Assembly: GCF_030863805.1 (NCBI RefSeq)
Contig: NZ_CP132957.1
Coordinates: forward strand, 248,001-312,000
DNA length: 64,000 nucleotides
Reading direction: 5' to 3'
Source of the DNA: Kineothrix sp. MB12-C1
Lineage (GTDB): Bacteria; Bacillota; Clostridia; Lachnospirales; Lachnospiraceae
Under the pieces are notes generated by a model. That model was not told the origin of the DNA. It searched no databases and worked only from the letters and a program-made list of their open reading frames with translations. The translations under genes were made by a program, and so were the position numbers. Shown piece by piece: positions 27,686 to 36,339 of the stretch. How positions within the stretch are numbered: the first letter of the stretch is position 1; each line of letters begins with the position of its first letter.

Positions 27686-27718
27686 ACTTATAACCATGCT
27701 CCTTTCAAAGTCTGGAGA
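27680..27718 (-). repeat. 39-nt start-region element, copy 1 (PP2C)
   Basis: Covers TTTGAAAGGAGCATGG and the following codons of the PP2C gene. 30 of 39 bases match 43899-43937 at the start of an unrelated MFS transporter, and all nine differences are transitions. In both copies the frame reads M-V-I-S/N-M-N. Confidence 0.65.
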
Positions 27719-28060
27719 TTTGTTCTGCTGAAGGGGTAGAAAATAGAAATCATAAGATGTGAATCGATAGAATTTAATAAAGTACATAAATATTTACTTT
27801 TAGATAAAGAGATTCTTAAAATGTTAAAATGATTAATAGACCCATAGATTAAATATTTTTAAATTTGGGAAAAACATATCTTTGATTTGGAAAGAAAATA
27901 ACTTCGATATGATATTAAGAATTATTTGACTGATAAATGATTAATAAAATTATATCGGATATTTAAGCCGGTGACAAGTATGCAATTTGTACAAATCTCT
28001 CAAGCCATTTGCCGAAGGATTTTATATCATGGGAAGTACAATCCTTTCCTATTGCATAAC
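27686..28060 (-). other. Gene-free AT-rich leader of the phosphatase/kinase pair
   Basis: No coding frame of substance on either strand. It contains one promoter (27949-27977) and then about 260 bases of AT-rich DNA before the PP2C start. A frame does run through the last 100 bases (to about 27787), but its codons look non-genic up to the shared element. No riboswitch fold was recognised. Confidence 0.5.
27949..27977 (-). promoter_or_regulatory. Promoter of the PP2C/kinase pair
   Basis: TTGTCA (27977-27972), 17 bases, TATAAT (27954-27949) on the minus strand. It lies downstream of the rseP terminator and implies a long 5' untranslated leader of roughly 250 nt. Confidence 0.7.
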
Positions 28061-28092
28061 AAAACGTGCATCCAATCATGAATACACGTTTT
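28061..28092 (-). terminator. Terminator after rseP
   Basis: AAAACGTG (28092-28085 read on the minus strand) pairs with CACGTTTT (28068-28061), with a 16-nt loop that can itself pair weakly. The T-rich end makes it an intrinsic terminator, about 45 nt after the rseP stop. Confidence 0.72.
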
Positions 28093-28137
28093 CATAAGTC
28101 ATCATTTATTCTTCTAAAGAGGCATTTCCTTGTTATC

Positions 28138-29193
28138 CTACGTAAATAACCTGGATATATCATTGAAGAGTACGAATACCATGAGAATCATAAGCGCTGC
28201 CATTCCTGCCAGATGTACCATGCCTTCCTTTTCTGGCGGAATCGGTTTCCCTCTAATTGCTTCTATTAAGAGGAACACTAACCGCCCTCCATCCAGTGCC
28301 GGAAGCGGTAAGAGATTCAAGATTCCCAAGTTCACGGAAAGCAAAATAGCAATATTCATCATAGAAAAGACAACCGAACTAATGCCGTAGGGTTTCACTT
28401 CCTCATAAGTCTCCCCTACAATCTGCGCGATTCCTACCGGACCGGCCATATCATCCTTACTCACCTGACCGGTGAAGAGCATTCCCAAGCTTTTTACTGT
28501 CGCTTTTACCCAGTATTCTAATTCATAGAAGCTGTACTGGAATACTTGAATAGGATTGCATTTGAAATATTCTCCTGCCCCCATCAGGCCAATATAATAA
28601 CGGCCCGCTGTACTATCATAAATAGGGCTAATTGTCACACTGTACTTCTCGCCCTGACGCTCGAACTGAATATTTAATTCTTCCCCTTTATTCAGCGCTG
28701 ATATCAAGTTCACCTGCCGATATAAGTGTATGCTTTCTCCGTTAATCTTCGTTATCAGGTCTCCGGACTCTATTCCGGCAGCCTGCGCCGCTCCTCCCGG
28801 AGTTACCTGCTGGACGACCGGCCTGTCAGAGCCGGTGAAAGCAACAATAATAAGCGCCAGAACAAAAGCGAGCAAAAAGTTAAAAAGAGGTCCCGCTAAT
28901 ACTGCGGATATCCTCGCCCATACATTTGCATGCAGAAAAGAGCCTTCATCCACCGCTCCATCCTTAGCGCTTACACCATCTTCTCCGTCGAAGATACATG
29001 CGCCGCCAATAGGAAAGGCTTTCAAACTATATATCGTCTCACCCTTTTTAACGTGGAATAGTGTCGGCCCCATACCTATGGCAAACTCTATAACACGAAT
29101 CCCATTTTTCTTAGCCAACAAAAAATGCCCTAATTCATGGGATATAACAATAACACCGAAAATAAGTAAAAATAAAAGTATCGTTATAATCAA
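28138..29193 (-). CDS. rseP: RIP zinc metalloprotease RseP/RasP
   Basis: Intramembrane site-2 protease that trims membrane-anchored substrates such as anti-sigma factors and signal-peptide remnants. 351 residues. Zinc motif HELGH at 19-23 in the first membrane helix, a PDZ domain at about 115-195, and the third metal ligand region LLPLPALDGGRL at about 293. Starts at TTG 29193, overlapping the dxr stop by 4 nt, with AGGTGG upstream. Last gene of the conserved pyrH-to-rseP block. Confidence 0.95.
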   Translation of the reverse strand: MIITILLFLLIFGVIVISHELGHFLLAKKNGIRVIEFAIGMGPTLFHVKKGETIYSLKAFPIGGACIFDGEDGVSAKDGAVDEGSFLHANVWARISAVLAGPLFNFLLAFVLALIIVAFTGSDRPVVQQVTPGGAAQAAGIESGDLITKINGESIHLYRQVNLISALNKGEELNIQFERQGEKYSVTISPIYDSTAGRYYIGLMGAGEYFKCNPIQVFQYSFYELEYWVKATVKSLGMLFTGQVSKDDMAGPVGIAQIVGETYEEVKPYGISSVVFSMMNIAILLSVNLGILNLLPLPALDGGRLVFLLIEAIRGKPIPPEKEGMVHLAGMAALMILMVFVLFNDISRLFT

Positions 29194-30341
29194 TTGACCA
29201 CCTGCTTTATAAATTCATAAGTTTCTGCTTCTGCTTGAAGAATCTCCTCTACCTTAGGATTCTCAAGTAGCTTATGCTTCTCCATCGAAGCCTCTATCAG
29301 TTCCGGTATTTGCATAAATCCTATCTTTCTGTCCAGAAATAAGCTCACTGCTTTTTCATTTGCCGCATTATACACTGTAGGCATACTGCCGCCTAAGTCT
29401 GATGCTTCAAAAGCTAAATTAAGTCCCGGAAAAGTATCCAGGTCCGGCTTTTCGAAAGTGAGCTGCCCCAAAGAGAAGAAATCGACTCTTTTCCCTTCCA
29501 AAGGACGTCTATCCGGATAAAAAAGCGCATAAGCAATCGGAAGCTTCATATCCGGCGTTCCCATCTGAGCCATCACTGCGCCATCCGTATATTCCACCAT
29601 AGAATGAATAATACTCTGAGGGTGAACTACAACTTCGATCTGAGAAAGCGGCATATCGAACAACCATCTCGCCTCAATTACTTCCAACCCCTTATTCACC
29701 ATTGTAGCAGAGTCTATCGTAATCTTTCTTCCCATCGCCCAATTGGGATGCTTTAGCGCATCTTCTACTTTCATATCAACAAGCTGAGCTTTTGTTTTCC
29801 CCCGAAAAGGCCCGCCTGACGCCGTTAAAAGTATTTTACTGATCCGCTTCTTATTTTCCCCGTTCATCGACTGGAAAATCGCACTGTGTTCGCTGTCCAC
29901 CGGAAGAATATCTACATGATGTTTTGCCGCCAGCGGCATAATAATATGCCCTGCCGTTACCAACGTCTCCTTATTGGCAAGCGCAATCGTTTTTCCTTTT
30001 TCTATCGCTGCTATCGTTGGCCTTATTCCAATCATTCCCACAATCGCAGTTACCAATACTTCGGCTTCCTCCATTTGAGCAATTTGAAGAAGTCCATCCA
30101 TACCGCATAACACTTTTACTCCTGTATCTGCAACTTTGATTTTCAGCGCTTCGCTGGCCTTTTCTTCCCACATTGCTGCATATAAAGGTCGGAATTCCCG
30201 TATCTGTGCCTCCATAAGCTCTACATTACTGCCTGCCGCAAGAGCAACGACCTGTAAGTCTTCGTTATTTCTAACGATTTCCAACGTCTGCGTTCCAATA
30301 GAACCCGTAGATCCCAGAATAGCTATCTTTTTTTTCACCAT
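29190..30341 (-). CDS. dxr: 1-deoxy-D-xylulose 5-phosphate reductoisomerase
   Basis: NADPH enzyme making MEP, the committed step of non-mevalonate isoprenoid synthesis. 383 residues. N-terminal nucleotide fold ILGSTGSIGTQTL (8-20), LANKETLV at about 118-125, the metal ligand region VDSEHSAIFQ at about 148-157 and the SGGPFRG loop at about 174. Starts at ATG 30341 behind GGAGAAAAG. It feeds the UppS substrate made from isopentenyl diphosphate. Confidence 0.97.
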   Translation of the reverse strand: MVKKKIAILGSTGSIGTQTLEIVRNNEDLQVVALAAGSNVELMEAQIREFRPLYAAMWEEKASEALKIKVADTGVKVLCGMDGLLQIAQMEEAEVLVTAIVGMIGIRPTIAAIEKGKTIALANKETLVTAGHIIMPLAAKHHVDILPVDSEHSAIFQSMNGENKKRISKILLTASGGPFRGKTKAQLVDMKVEDALKHPNWAMGRKITIDSATMVNKGLEVIEARWLFDMPLSQIEVVVHPQSIIHSMVEYTDGAVMAQMGTPDMKLPIAYALFYPDRRPLEGKRVDFFSLGQLTFEKPDLDTFPGLNLAFEASDLGGSMPTVYNAANEKAVSLFLDRKIGFMQIPELIEASMEKHKLLENPKVEEILQAEAETYEFIKQVVN

Positions 30342-30415
30342 GTCTTTTCTCCATGCAAATTTTGCATTAGTATTGTAACAAATATTTGTGAAAATATTAT
30401 GTTTCTTACAAGTAT

Positions 30416-31243
30416 TTACATCTGTTTTATTAAAAGCACTGCCAGGGCATAAATCATTGGTGCGGTAAAAATAACGCTGTCAAAACGATCCATAATTCCG
30501 CCATGCCCCGGTATTAAATATCCATAATCTTTAATAGTATGATCTCTCTTAATAGCAGAAGCAGCTAAATCACCTATCTGAGATATTATTGCCCCTATCG
30601 CACTGATTATAATAAAGATCAATGTCATTCCCTGCTCCGCTATCACTCGTTCCACAATAAAGTGAGCATATAGTCCACCGACTAAAGCGGAGCCTGCAAT
30701 TCCACCGATAGCACCTTCCACAGACTTCTTCGGGCTTAACCTCGGTGCCAGCCTGTGTTTTCCGAAAAGCATTCCTGTAATATATGCGCACGTATCACAG
30801 ATCCATGAGCTGATAAAAATCATCCATACGATATAAATACCGCTCGGAAGCTCTCTCACTAAATAAATAAAAGAAAACATAACAGGTGCATATACAAAAC
30901 TAAAAAATGCTGCCATAATCGTCGATGCCTTATATGTAGGAAAAGAAAATACATATACAAACATATATGCTACCATTACAAATAAAATACAAAGCAAAGA
31001 AAAGGAAATATTCTCCGTAAAGGTGAGCACAACATAATAAAAAATAATTCCCACATACCCAACAACAAGGAGCGCCGTCATTCTTTTTCTATCTTCACAG
31101 ACTTTGCATGCCCGGCACAACTCATAGTAGGCAACCAATGATATGAATAAAAGAATGCCGGTCAGAAGGAACCCTCCCTGCAGTAAAGTGATAAGTGCGA
31201 GAAGAATCAACACCACACTGCTGAACAAACGCTTCATAAACAT
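30416..31243 (-). CDS. cdsA: Phosphatidate cytidylyltransferase
   Basis: Integral membrane enzyme making CDP-diacylglycerol from phosphatidate and CTP. 275 residues with about seven hydrophobic helices. The C-terminal signature is intact (SAIKRDHTIKDYGYLIPGHG, about residues 227-246, followed by GIMDRFDS with the catalytic Asp residues). Starts at ATG 31243 two bases after uppS, with GGGGGAAT upstream. Confidence 0.96.
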   Translation of the reverse strand: MFMKRLFSSVVLILLALITLLQGGFLLTGILLFISLVAYYELCRACKVCEDRKRMTALLVVGYVGIIFYYVVLTFTENISFSLLCILFVMVAYMFVYVFSFPTYKASTIMAAFFSFVYAPVMFSFIYLVRELPSGIYIVWMIFISSWICDTCAYITGMLFGKHRLAPRLSPKKSVEGAIGGIAGSALVGGLYAHFIVERVIAEQGMTLIFIIISAIGAIISQIGDLAASAIKRDHTIKDYGYLIPGHGGIMDRFDSVIFTAPMIYALAVLLIKQM

Positions 31244-31245
31244 AG

Positions 31246-31980
31246 CTATTCCCCCTTTACTAAGCCATATCTTCTATCTCTCATATTATATGCTTCTATG
31301 GCTTTTACCAATTCTTCTTTTGTGAAATCCGGCCACGCAACTGGTGTAAAATACAGTTCCGTATAAGCGAGCTGCCATAACAAAAAGTTGGAAATACGCT
31401 GTTCATTACATGTACGAATAAGCAAATCAGGATCTGGAATCCCCTTCGTATCCAAAATATCGCCTAATGACTCCTCACTAATATCTTCCACACGCACAGC
31501 CCCGGCCACAGTATCCCTGACGAGGCTTTTCACAGCCCTTACTATTTCATCTCTTCCGCCATAATTCAGGGCAATCTGAAAATGAAGGCCATCATTATCC
31601 CTTGTAGCCTCCTCCAGTTCACCGATCCTTCTACGGATATCTTCATCTAACTGTGACTTATCCCCAATAACCCGGACACACATTCTGTTCTTTTCTGCAG
31701 TCTTCAAGCATGTTTTCAAATAATTACGCAGTAGCTTCATAAGTGCTTCCACTTCGTCCTTGGGCCTGTTCCAATTCTCTGTAGAAAACGCGTACACAGT
31801 TAAATATTGTATCCCCATTTTATAGGCTTCTTCACAAATGACTTCCACCGCCTTAGCACCTTGGATATGACCATAATTTCTCGGCATCCCTTTACTTTTA
31901 GCCCATCTGCCATTCCCATCTAAGATGATTGCCACATGTTTCGGAATATTTAATTCCTCAAGCATCTTGTTTCCTTGCAT
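31246..31980 (-). CDS. uppS: Isoprenyl transferase (undecaprenyl diphosphate synthase)
   Basis: Makes the C55 lipid carrier for wall synthesis. 244 residues from ATG 31980, chosen because AGGAG is 5 nt upstream; an ATG at 31998 lacks a site. The catalytic Asp is residue 21 in IILDGNGRWAK. Other motifs: YLTVYAFSTENW (about 70-81) and the dimer-site RTCNEQRISNFLLWQ region (about 198-212). Next to cdsA in the conserved order. Confidence 0.97.
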   Translation of the reverse strand: MQGNKMLEELNIPKHVAIILDGNGRWAKSKGMPRNYGHIQGAKAVEVICEEAYKMGIQYLTVYAFSTENWNRPKDEVEALMKLLRNYLKTCLKTAEKNRMCVRVIGDKSQLDEDIRRRIGELEEATRDNDGLHFQIALNYGGRDEIVRAVKSLVRDTVAGAVRVEDISEESLGDILDTKGIPDPDLLIRTCNEQRISNFLLWQLAYTELYFTPVAWPDFTKEELVKAIEAYNMRDRRYGLVKGE

Positions 31981-32004
31981 ATCCGCTCCTGCTTTCATAC
32001 CGTT

Positions 32005-32041
32005 AAAAGGGACAATACGATTACTATCGACTGTCCCTTTT
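32005..32041 (-). terminator. Terminator between frr and uppS
   Basis: AAAAGGGACA (32041-32032 on the minus strand) pairs with TGTCCCTTTT (32014-32005), with a 17-nt loop. It would separate the pyrH-frr part from uppS onwards, or act partially. A second small hairpin, TGTCCGC-AA-GCGGACA, lies at about 32056-32071. Confidence 0.75.
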
Positions 32042-32105
32042 TATTTTTATACCTTGTCCGCAAGCGGACATGATATGTTTTATGCACACTCGCTTCGCTC
32101 GGCAC

Positions 32106-32121
32106 AGTATAATATTATACT
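32106..32121. other. 16-bp perfect palindrome at the frr stop codon
   Basis: AGTATAATATTATACT is self-complementary and covers the frr stop (32122-32120). Each strand contains TATAAT, so it may be an operator, a promoter element for uppS without an obvious -35, or chance in AT-rich DNA. Confidence 0.45.
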
Positions 32122-32671
32122 ATACTGTAAGGATTTCCTTTGATTTTTCTTCCACGAGCTTATCAATTTCTTTGATAAATTTATCTGTCATCTTCTGCAG
32201 TTCTTCTTCTAACTGCTTAATTTCATCCTCAGAGACATCCTCTTTTGCAAGCTTCTTAAATGCTTCATTGCCTTCTCTTCTTATGTTACGGATCGCAACT
32301 TTGCCTTCCTCGCCCTTTTTCTTCACATCTTTTACCAGGTCTTTTCTTCTCTCCTCTGTAAGTTCAGGGAATATCAGACGAATGTTGACACCATCATTGG
32401 AAGGAGTAATTCCCACATCGGAAGCCATAATAGCCTTTTCAATACTTTTAATCAGTGTTTTCTCCCAGGGTGAAATCTGAATCATTCTCGGTTCAGGAAC
32501 TGTAATATTACCTACCTGCTGAATCGGTGTAGGAGTTCCATAATAATCCACTTTGATTTTATCTAACACATGGGGATTAGCACGCCCTGCACGGATTGCT
32601 GCGAAATCCATCTCCAAATAATCATATGCTTTCTTCATTTTTACATCATAAGTTTGTACTCTTTCATTCAT
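32120..32671 (-). CDS. frr: Ribosome recycling factor
   Basis: Splits post-termination ribosomes together with EF-G. 183 residues, standard length (about 185). Landmarks: FAAIRAGRANP at about 24-34, TPIQQVGNI, and the C-terminal long helices. Starts at ATG 32671 behind GGGAGGAAAG, 47 nt after pyrH. It has the conserved place between pyrH and uppS. Confidence 0.97.
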   Translation of the reverse strand: MNERVQTYDVKMKKAYDYLEMDFAAIRAGRANPHVLDKIKVDYYGTPTPIQQVGNITVPEPRMIQISPWEKTLIKSIEKAIMASDVGITPSNDGVNIRLIFPELTEERRKDLVKDVKKKGEEGKVAIRNIRREGNEAFKKLAKEDVSEDEIKQLEEELQKMTDKFIKEIDKLVEEKSKEILTV

Positions 32672-32718
32672 GTTTCTTTCCTCCCACTTATTTATCTCTC
32701 ATACCGTTCAGCCTTCGG

Positions 32719-33414
32719 CTAAACAGTAACCTTGGTACCCTTGAAGGTTCCCTTTACGGCATTCACTATACTATTTTCTTCATTCAGACCAAATACCCAC
32801 ATAGGCATCTTATTGTCCCTTGCCAAAATAGAAGCAGTCATATCCACAACTTGCAGATTCTTGGCAATCACCTCATCGATAGTTACCTTATCATATCTTT
32901 TCGCATTCGGATTCTTATTCGGATCATCATCATAGACCGCATCCACCGCTTTCGCAAGAAGAATAACTTCAGCCTCTACCTCTACCGCACGAAGAACAAC
33001 CCCTGTATCCGTTGAAAAATAAGGATGCCCTGTTCCTCCTGCAAAAAATACCACTTTTCCCTGAGCAAAATATTTATTCGCTCTGTCCTTGGAAAACAGC
33101 TTTGTAAAAGAGCTGCATTCAAAAGGCGTTAAAATCTCCGTCTGCATTCCGGTTGAACGAAAGATCTCAGAAGTGTAAATACAGTTCATTACGGTGGCAA
33201 GCATACCGATCTGATCCGCTTTCGTCCTATCTATGTTCTCGCTGGAACGCCCCCTCCAAAAGTTACCGCCGCCGATAACGATTCCCACTTGCACGCCATC
33301 ATCCAGCAGTTGTTTTACTTGTAATGCCACTTTTCTTACTGTATCTTCATCGAATCCCGTTTTCTTCGAGCCCGCAAGTGCTTCTCCGCTGAGCTTTAAT
33401 AAAATCTTCTTCAT
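32719..33414 (-). CDS. pyrH: UMP kinase
   Basis: Hexameric UMP kinase of the amino-acid-kinase fold. 231 residues. Motifs: LLKLSGEAL (5-13), IGGGNFWRG at about 47-55, DQIGMLATVMN at about 67-77, and the VDAVYDDDPNKNPNA uridine/phosphate region at about 155-169. Starts at ATG 33414, two bases after the bactofilin gene. A small GTTTAGCC/GGCTGAAC hairpin overlaps its stop codon. In most relatives pyrH follows tsf directly; here about 16 kb of other genes lies between. Confidence 0.97.
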   Translation of the reverse strand: MKKILLKLSGEALAGSKKTGFDEDTVRKVALQVKQLLDDGVQVGIVIGGGNFWRGRSSENIDRTKADQIGMLATVMNCIYTSEIFRSTGMQTEILTPFECSSFTKLFSKDRANKYFAQGKVVFFAGGTGHPYFSTDTGVVLRAVEVEAEVILLAKAVDAVYDDDPNKNPNAKRYDKVTIDEVIAKNLQVVDMTASILARDNKMPMWVFGLNEENSIVNAVKGTFKGTKVTV

Positions 33415-33416
33415 AG

Positions 33417-34112
33417 TTATCTTTTCCCTTTATTGAATTCTTCAAAGAAGTCCGATGGCCTAACTTCTGAATAGCACTGTGAACACATACCTTCAATGAC
33501 CGCACCGTTATTTATCTGGATGGATTGTGATCTGATGTTACCCATAACAATAGCTGTGGAATCCAACAAGACAGGACCGTGTATATCGATATCGCCCCTT
33601 ACCGCACCGGATATCACCGCACTATTGGCAAATAGATTGCCAATTATTACAGAGCCATTACCGATTCTGACACCTCCTTGGCTGCTTAGCTCACCAAAAA
33701 TCTGCGCATTCTCAGCATAAATTTCAACTGCTTTCGAATCCCCTTGAATACATCCGGTAACATTCAGCTTCCCTAATATGTTAATATTTCCGATTACCGT
33801 TCCTATTAAATCAACAGAACCTTCCGAGGTAATATCACCGTTAACAATCATTCCTGCCGTGATAACAGCGAGTTCGTCAGATGCCTTCCCCCCAGGCGTA
33901 TCTTCTTTCTTATCGTGTGATTCCGTATCCGTATGAGAGATGTTCGACAATTCCTCTGAGACCGCCACTGTCTGTCCTTTCGAATTATCTTCGCCGGCTG
34001 TTCCTTCTACTGCCTCCGGTATGACTGTATCCCCCACAGCCTTTCCATCCGCTGGCTTCAATTCGTTAACCGCCTGCGACAAATCATCTTTTAAATCAGT
34101 AAAAAAACCCAT
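33417..34112 (-). CDS. Bactofilin-family polymer-forming protein
   Basis: 231 residues from ATG 34112 (GGAGG upstream; an ATG at 34127 lacks a site). The N-terminal 85 residues are acidic and low complexity. The central bactofilin beta-helix (about 87-205) shows repeats such as ISGAVRGDIDIHG. The tail has a Cys-x-x-Cys (GMCSQCYSE, about 207-215). Bactofilins form cytoskeletal filaments tied to cell shape, wall synthesis or motility. It is co-transcribed with pyrH two bases downstream. Confidence 0.88.
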   Translation of the reverse strand: MGFFTDLKDDLSQAVNELKPADGKAVGDTVIPEAVEGTAGEDNSKGQTVAVSEELSNISHTDTESHDKKEDTPGGKASDELAVITAGMIVNGDITSEGSVDLIGTVIGNINILGKLNVTGCIQGDSKAVEIYAENAQIFGELSSQGGVRIGNGSVIIGNLFANSAVISGAVRGDIDIHGPVLLDSTAIVMGNIRSQSIQINNGAVIEGMCSQCYSEVRPSDFFEEFNKGKR

Positions 34113-34222
34113 ACTATTTTCCTCCATGTCCCGGATACTTCTTTTGTCATTGTTTTACACAATTATATCATATTGTAACACATCTGTTCTGTATAGAAAA
34201 GAGAGAAAATGGAAAAAAGAGC

Positions 34223-34257
34223 AAAAAGGCAGCTCTTCTTTCGAAAGGCCGCCTTTT
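34223..34257 (-). terminator. Terminator of the nucleoside transporter operon
   Basis: AAAAGGC (34257-34251 on the minus strand) pairs with GCCTTTTT (34230-34223), and an inner GC/CTTTCGAAAG stem lies between. It ends the bmpA-nup operon 28 nt after the last permease stop. Confidence 0.82.
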
Positions 34258-34284
34258 ATCTCATCATATTCCCTATTAGCCCTG

Positions 34285-35238
34285 TCAGCGCACCCCTTTA
34301 TCATAAGGAACACCCGCAGCTTTCGGTGCCTGAGAATTCCTGGAAGTAAAGATAAGAACGATTAACGTAGCAATATAAGGAATCATCTTATAAAGATAGC
34401 TGGGAATTCCCATATTTACCAGGAAGGGGATTCCTGAATATGCCGCTGCAATCGCCTTCATCAAACCGAAGAACAAGGAGGCCCACATAATCTTAAGCGG
34501 CTTCCATTGTCCGAATATAAGTACCGCCAAAGCCAGGAAACCATACCCAGATACTGTCGCATTGAAATTCGTAGAAGTAGGTACAACGAATACCAGGCCG
34601 CCGAGACCGGCAAGGGCACCAGAAATAATTACACCGGCGTATTGCATTCTATAGACGTTAATTCCTGCTGCATCGGCTGCCTGAGGATGTTCTCCGCATG
34701 CCCTCAGCCGTAATCCGAATTTCGTTTTATATAATACAAGAGCGGATATGGCCAAGACAAGAAATCCTAAATAAGTAGTCACATACGTATTCTTGAAAAA
34801 TAAATCGCCAATGAACGGAACCTTTCCAAGAACCGGAACCTCCGCAATGCGGAAGGTATTGGTAAATGGAATCTGCTGTACACCCTGAATCACTCGCGCT
34901 ACGAAGATCGCGAACGCCGGAGCGAATAAATTAAGCGCTGTACCACTGATGACCTGGTCCGCTTTCATGTTGATGGATGCATAAGCATGAAATATAGCAA
35001 AAATACCCCCTGTCACCATAGAAATCACTACCGCAATCAATAGCTGGCCCTGGCCGCTCATCGTGCCCCCGGTCAAACTAATAAACAAGATACCCGTAAA
35101 GGCACCCATAGTCATAATACCTTCCAGAGCGATATTAACGATGCCGCTTCGTTCGGAAAACATACCGCCAAGAGCCACTACCAGAAGAGGAATCATAAAA
35201 AACATCGTTTGTTGGAAAATAAAATATACTACGTTCAT
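34285..35238 (-). CDS. Nucleoside ABC transporter permease, NupQ-like
   Basis: 317-residue membrane protein of the branched-chain amino acid/ribose permease superfamily. About nine hydrophobic helices; GMFSERSGIVNIALEGIM at about 24-41 is typical of the purine nucleoside permease pair. Its start overlaps the end of the other permease by 4 nt (ATGA), which indicates coupled translation of a heterodimer. BmpA-linked systems of this type import guanosine or other nucleosides; the exact substrate is inferred. Confidence 0.9.
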   Translation of the reverse strand: MNVVYFIFQQTMFFMIPLLVVALGGMFSERSGIVNIALEGIMTMGAFTGILFISLTGGTMSGQGQLLIAVVISMVTGGIFAIFHAYASINMKADQVISGTALNLFAPAFAIFVARVIQGVQQIPFTNTFRIAEVPVLGKVPFIGDLFFKNTYVTTYLGFLVLAISALVLYKTKFGLRLRACGEHPQAADAAGINVYRMQYAGVIISGALAGLGGLVFVVPTSTNFNATVSGYGFLALAVLIFGQWKPLKIMWASLFFGLMKAIAAAYSGIPFLVNMGIPSYLYKMIPYIATLIVLIFTSRNSQAPKAAGVPYDKGVR

Positions 35239-36338
35239 TCTCCCTTACCTCCCTTTTCTTCTCTTTTTGCCTGTCTGTTCTTTGTCACTTTCGCCATAAA
35301 GGACTTCACAATTAACGCAAAAGCACTGAAGTAAATAATAACAGCAACGATAATATCGATAATTTCCGTGGAGAATTCATAAAGCTGTAAATAGAAGCCT
35401 CCGGCCGTTAAGTACGCAATAAAGATTCCGGCGAACAAGACGCCAATAGGATGACTCAAGCCTAAAAGGGCTACCGAAATTCCGGTGAATCCTTCGGATG
35501 CAAGCACATCCACAATTTCAATATGTTTTCCAGTACCCGCCAAGTATAATAATCCCCCTGCAAGACCGGAAATCATACCCGCTATCATCATGGAGAATAC
35601 AATACTCTTCTTTTCATCAATACCTGCATATCTGCTGGCATCCCGGTTAAAACCTACCGCGCGCAGCTCATATCCAAATGCAGTTTTGTTCAATACAATG
35701 TAAATGATAATAATAACTAAAATAGCGATTAAAATACCACCATTCACGCTGGATCCGGGAAAAAGCTTATCCATACCGAGTTTCGGTATTTGTGCACTGC
35801 TCGCCACATTCTTGGATTCATTACGCATACTGTTAAATAATACTTTATTCGCTTTTACCGTCCAGTTCACGGCATACATGCCGATGTAATTCATCATAAT
35901 AGAGGAAATTACTTCATTCACATTAAAAAATGCTTTTAAAAGTCCCGGAACCACTCCCCATGCGGCCCCAAAAAGTGCGCTTACAAGGACTGCAACAATC
36001 CAGTGCACCGGTCCGAGAGATGTGAATACGATTCCTACATAGACAGCACCGAATGCTCCCATTATGAACTGCCCGGGCGTTCCGATATTAAAGAGTCCTG
36101 TTTTAAATGCAAACCCTACCGATAAACCAGTTAAAATAATCGGAGTGGCATAATAAAACACCTGTCCCACGCCCTTTAGTCCATGGGTAAAAGCCCCTGT
36201 TAAAATCGTGAAAAAACCCGGAACTGCCTGCGCAGGATTACATAGAAGCAACACGATGAATCCGAATAAAAGCCCAATTACAATTGCAAATACCGAAGAT
36301 GCCGGTCCAGTCAGATTTCTAATTCTTCTATTTTTCAT
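35235..36338 (-). CDS. Nucleoside ABC transporter permease, NupP-like
   Basis: 367 residues, about ten hydrophobic helices. The FKTGLFNIGTPGQFIMGAF segment at about 79-97 is the family signature and partners that of the second permease. A positively charged tail (KVTKNRQAKREEKGGKGE) lies at the C-terminus. Starts at ATG 36338 behind GGGGAGG, 2 nt after the ATPase gene. Confidence 0.9.
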   Translation of the reverse strand: MKNRRIRNLTGPASSVFAIVIGLLFGFIVLLLCNPAQAVPGFFTILTGAFTHGLKGVGQVFYYATPIILTGLSVGFAFKTGLFNIGTPGQFIMGAFGAVYVGIVFTSLGPVHWIVAVLVSALFGAAWGVVPGLLKAFFNVNEVISSIMMNYIGMYAVNWTVKANKVLFNSMRNESKNVASSAQIPKLGMDKLFPGSSVNGGILIAILVIIIIYIVLNKTAFGYELRAVGFNRDASRYAGIDEKKSIVFSMMIAGMISGLAGGLLYLAGTGKHIEIVDVLASEGFTGISVALLGLSHPIGVLFAGIFIAYLTAGGFYLQLYEFSTEIIDIIVAVIIYFSAFALIVKSFMAKVTKNRQAKREEKGGKGE

Positions 36339-36339
36339 C

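Noticed and set aside
27686-27787. N-terminal extension of the PP2C protein up to 27787
   Set aside because: The frame is open, but the codons encode aromatic-rich sequence without family similarity, and there is no ribosome binding site at its first start codon.
32706-32724. Fourth copy of the 27-nt hairpin repeat at the pyrH end
   Set aside because: It shares ACTGTTTAG and a GCTGAAC end but lacks the conserved loop and the length. Treated as an unrelated small hairpin.
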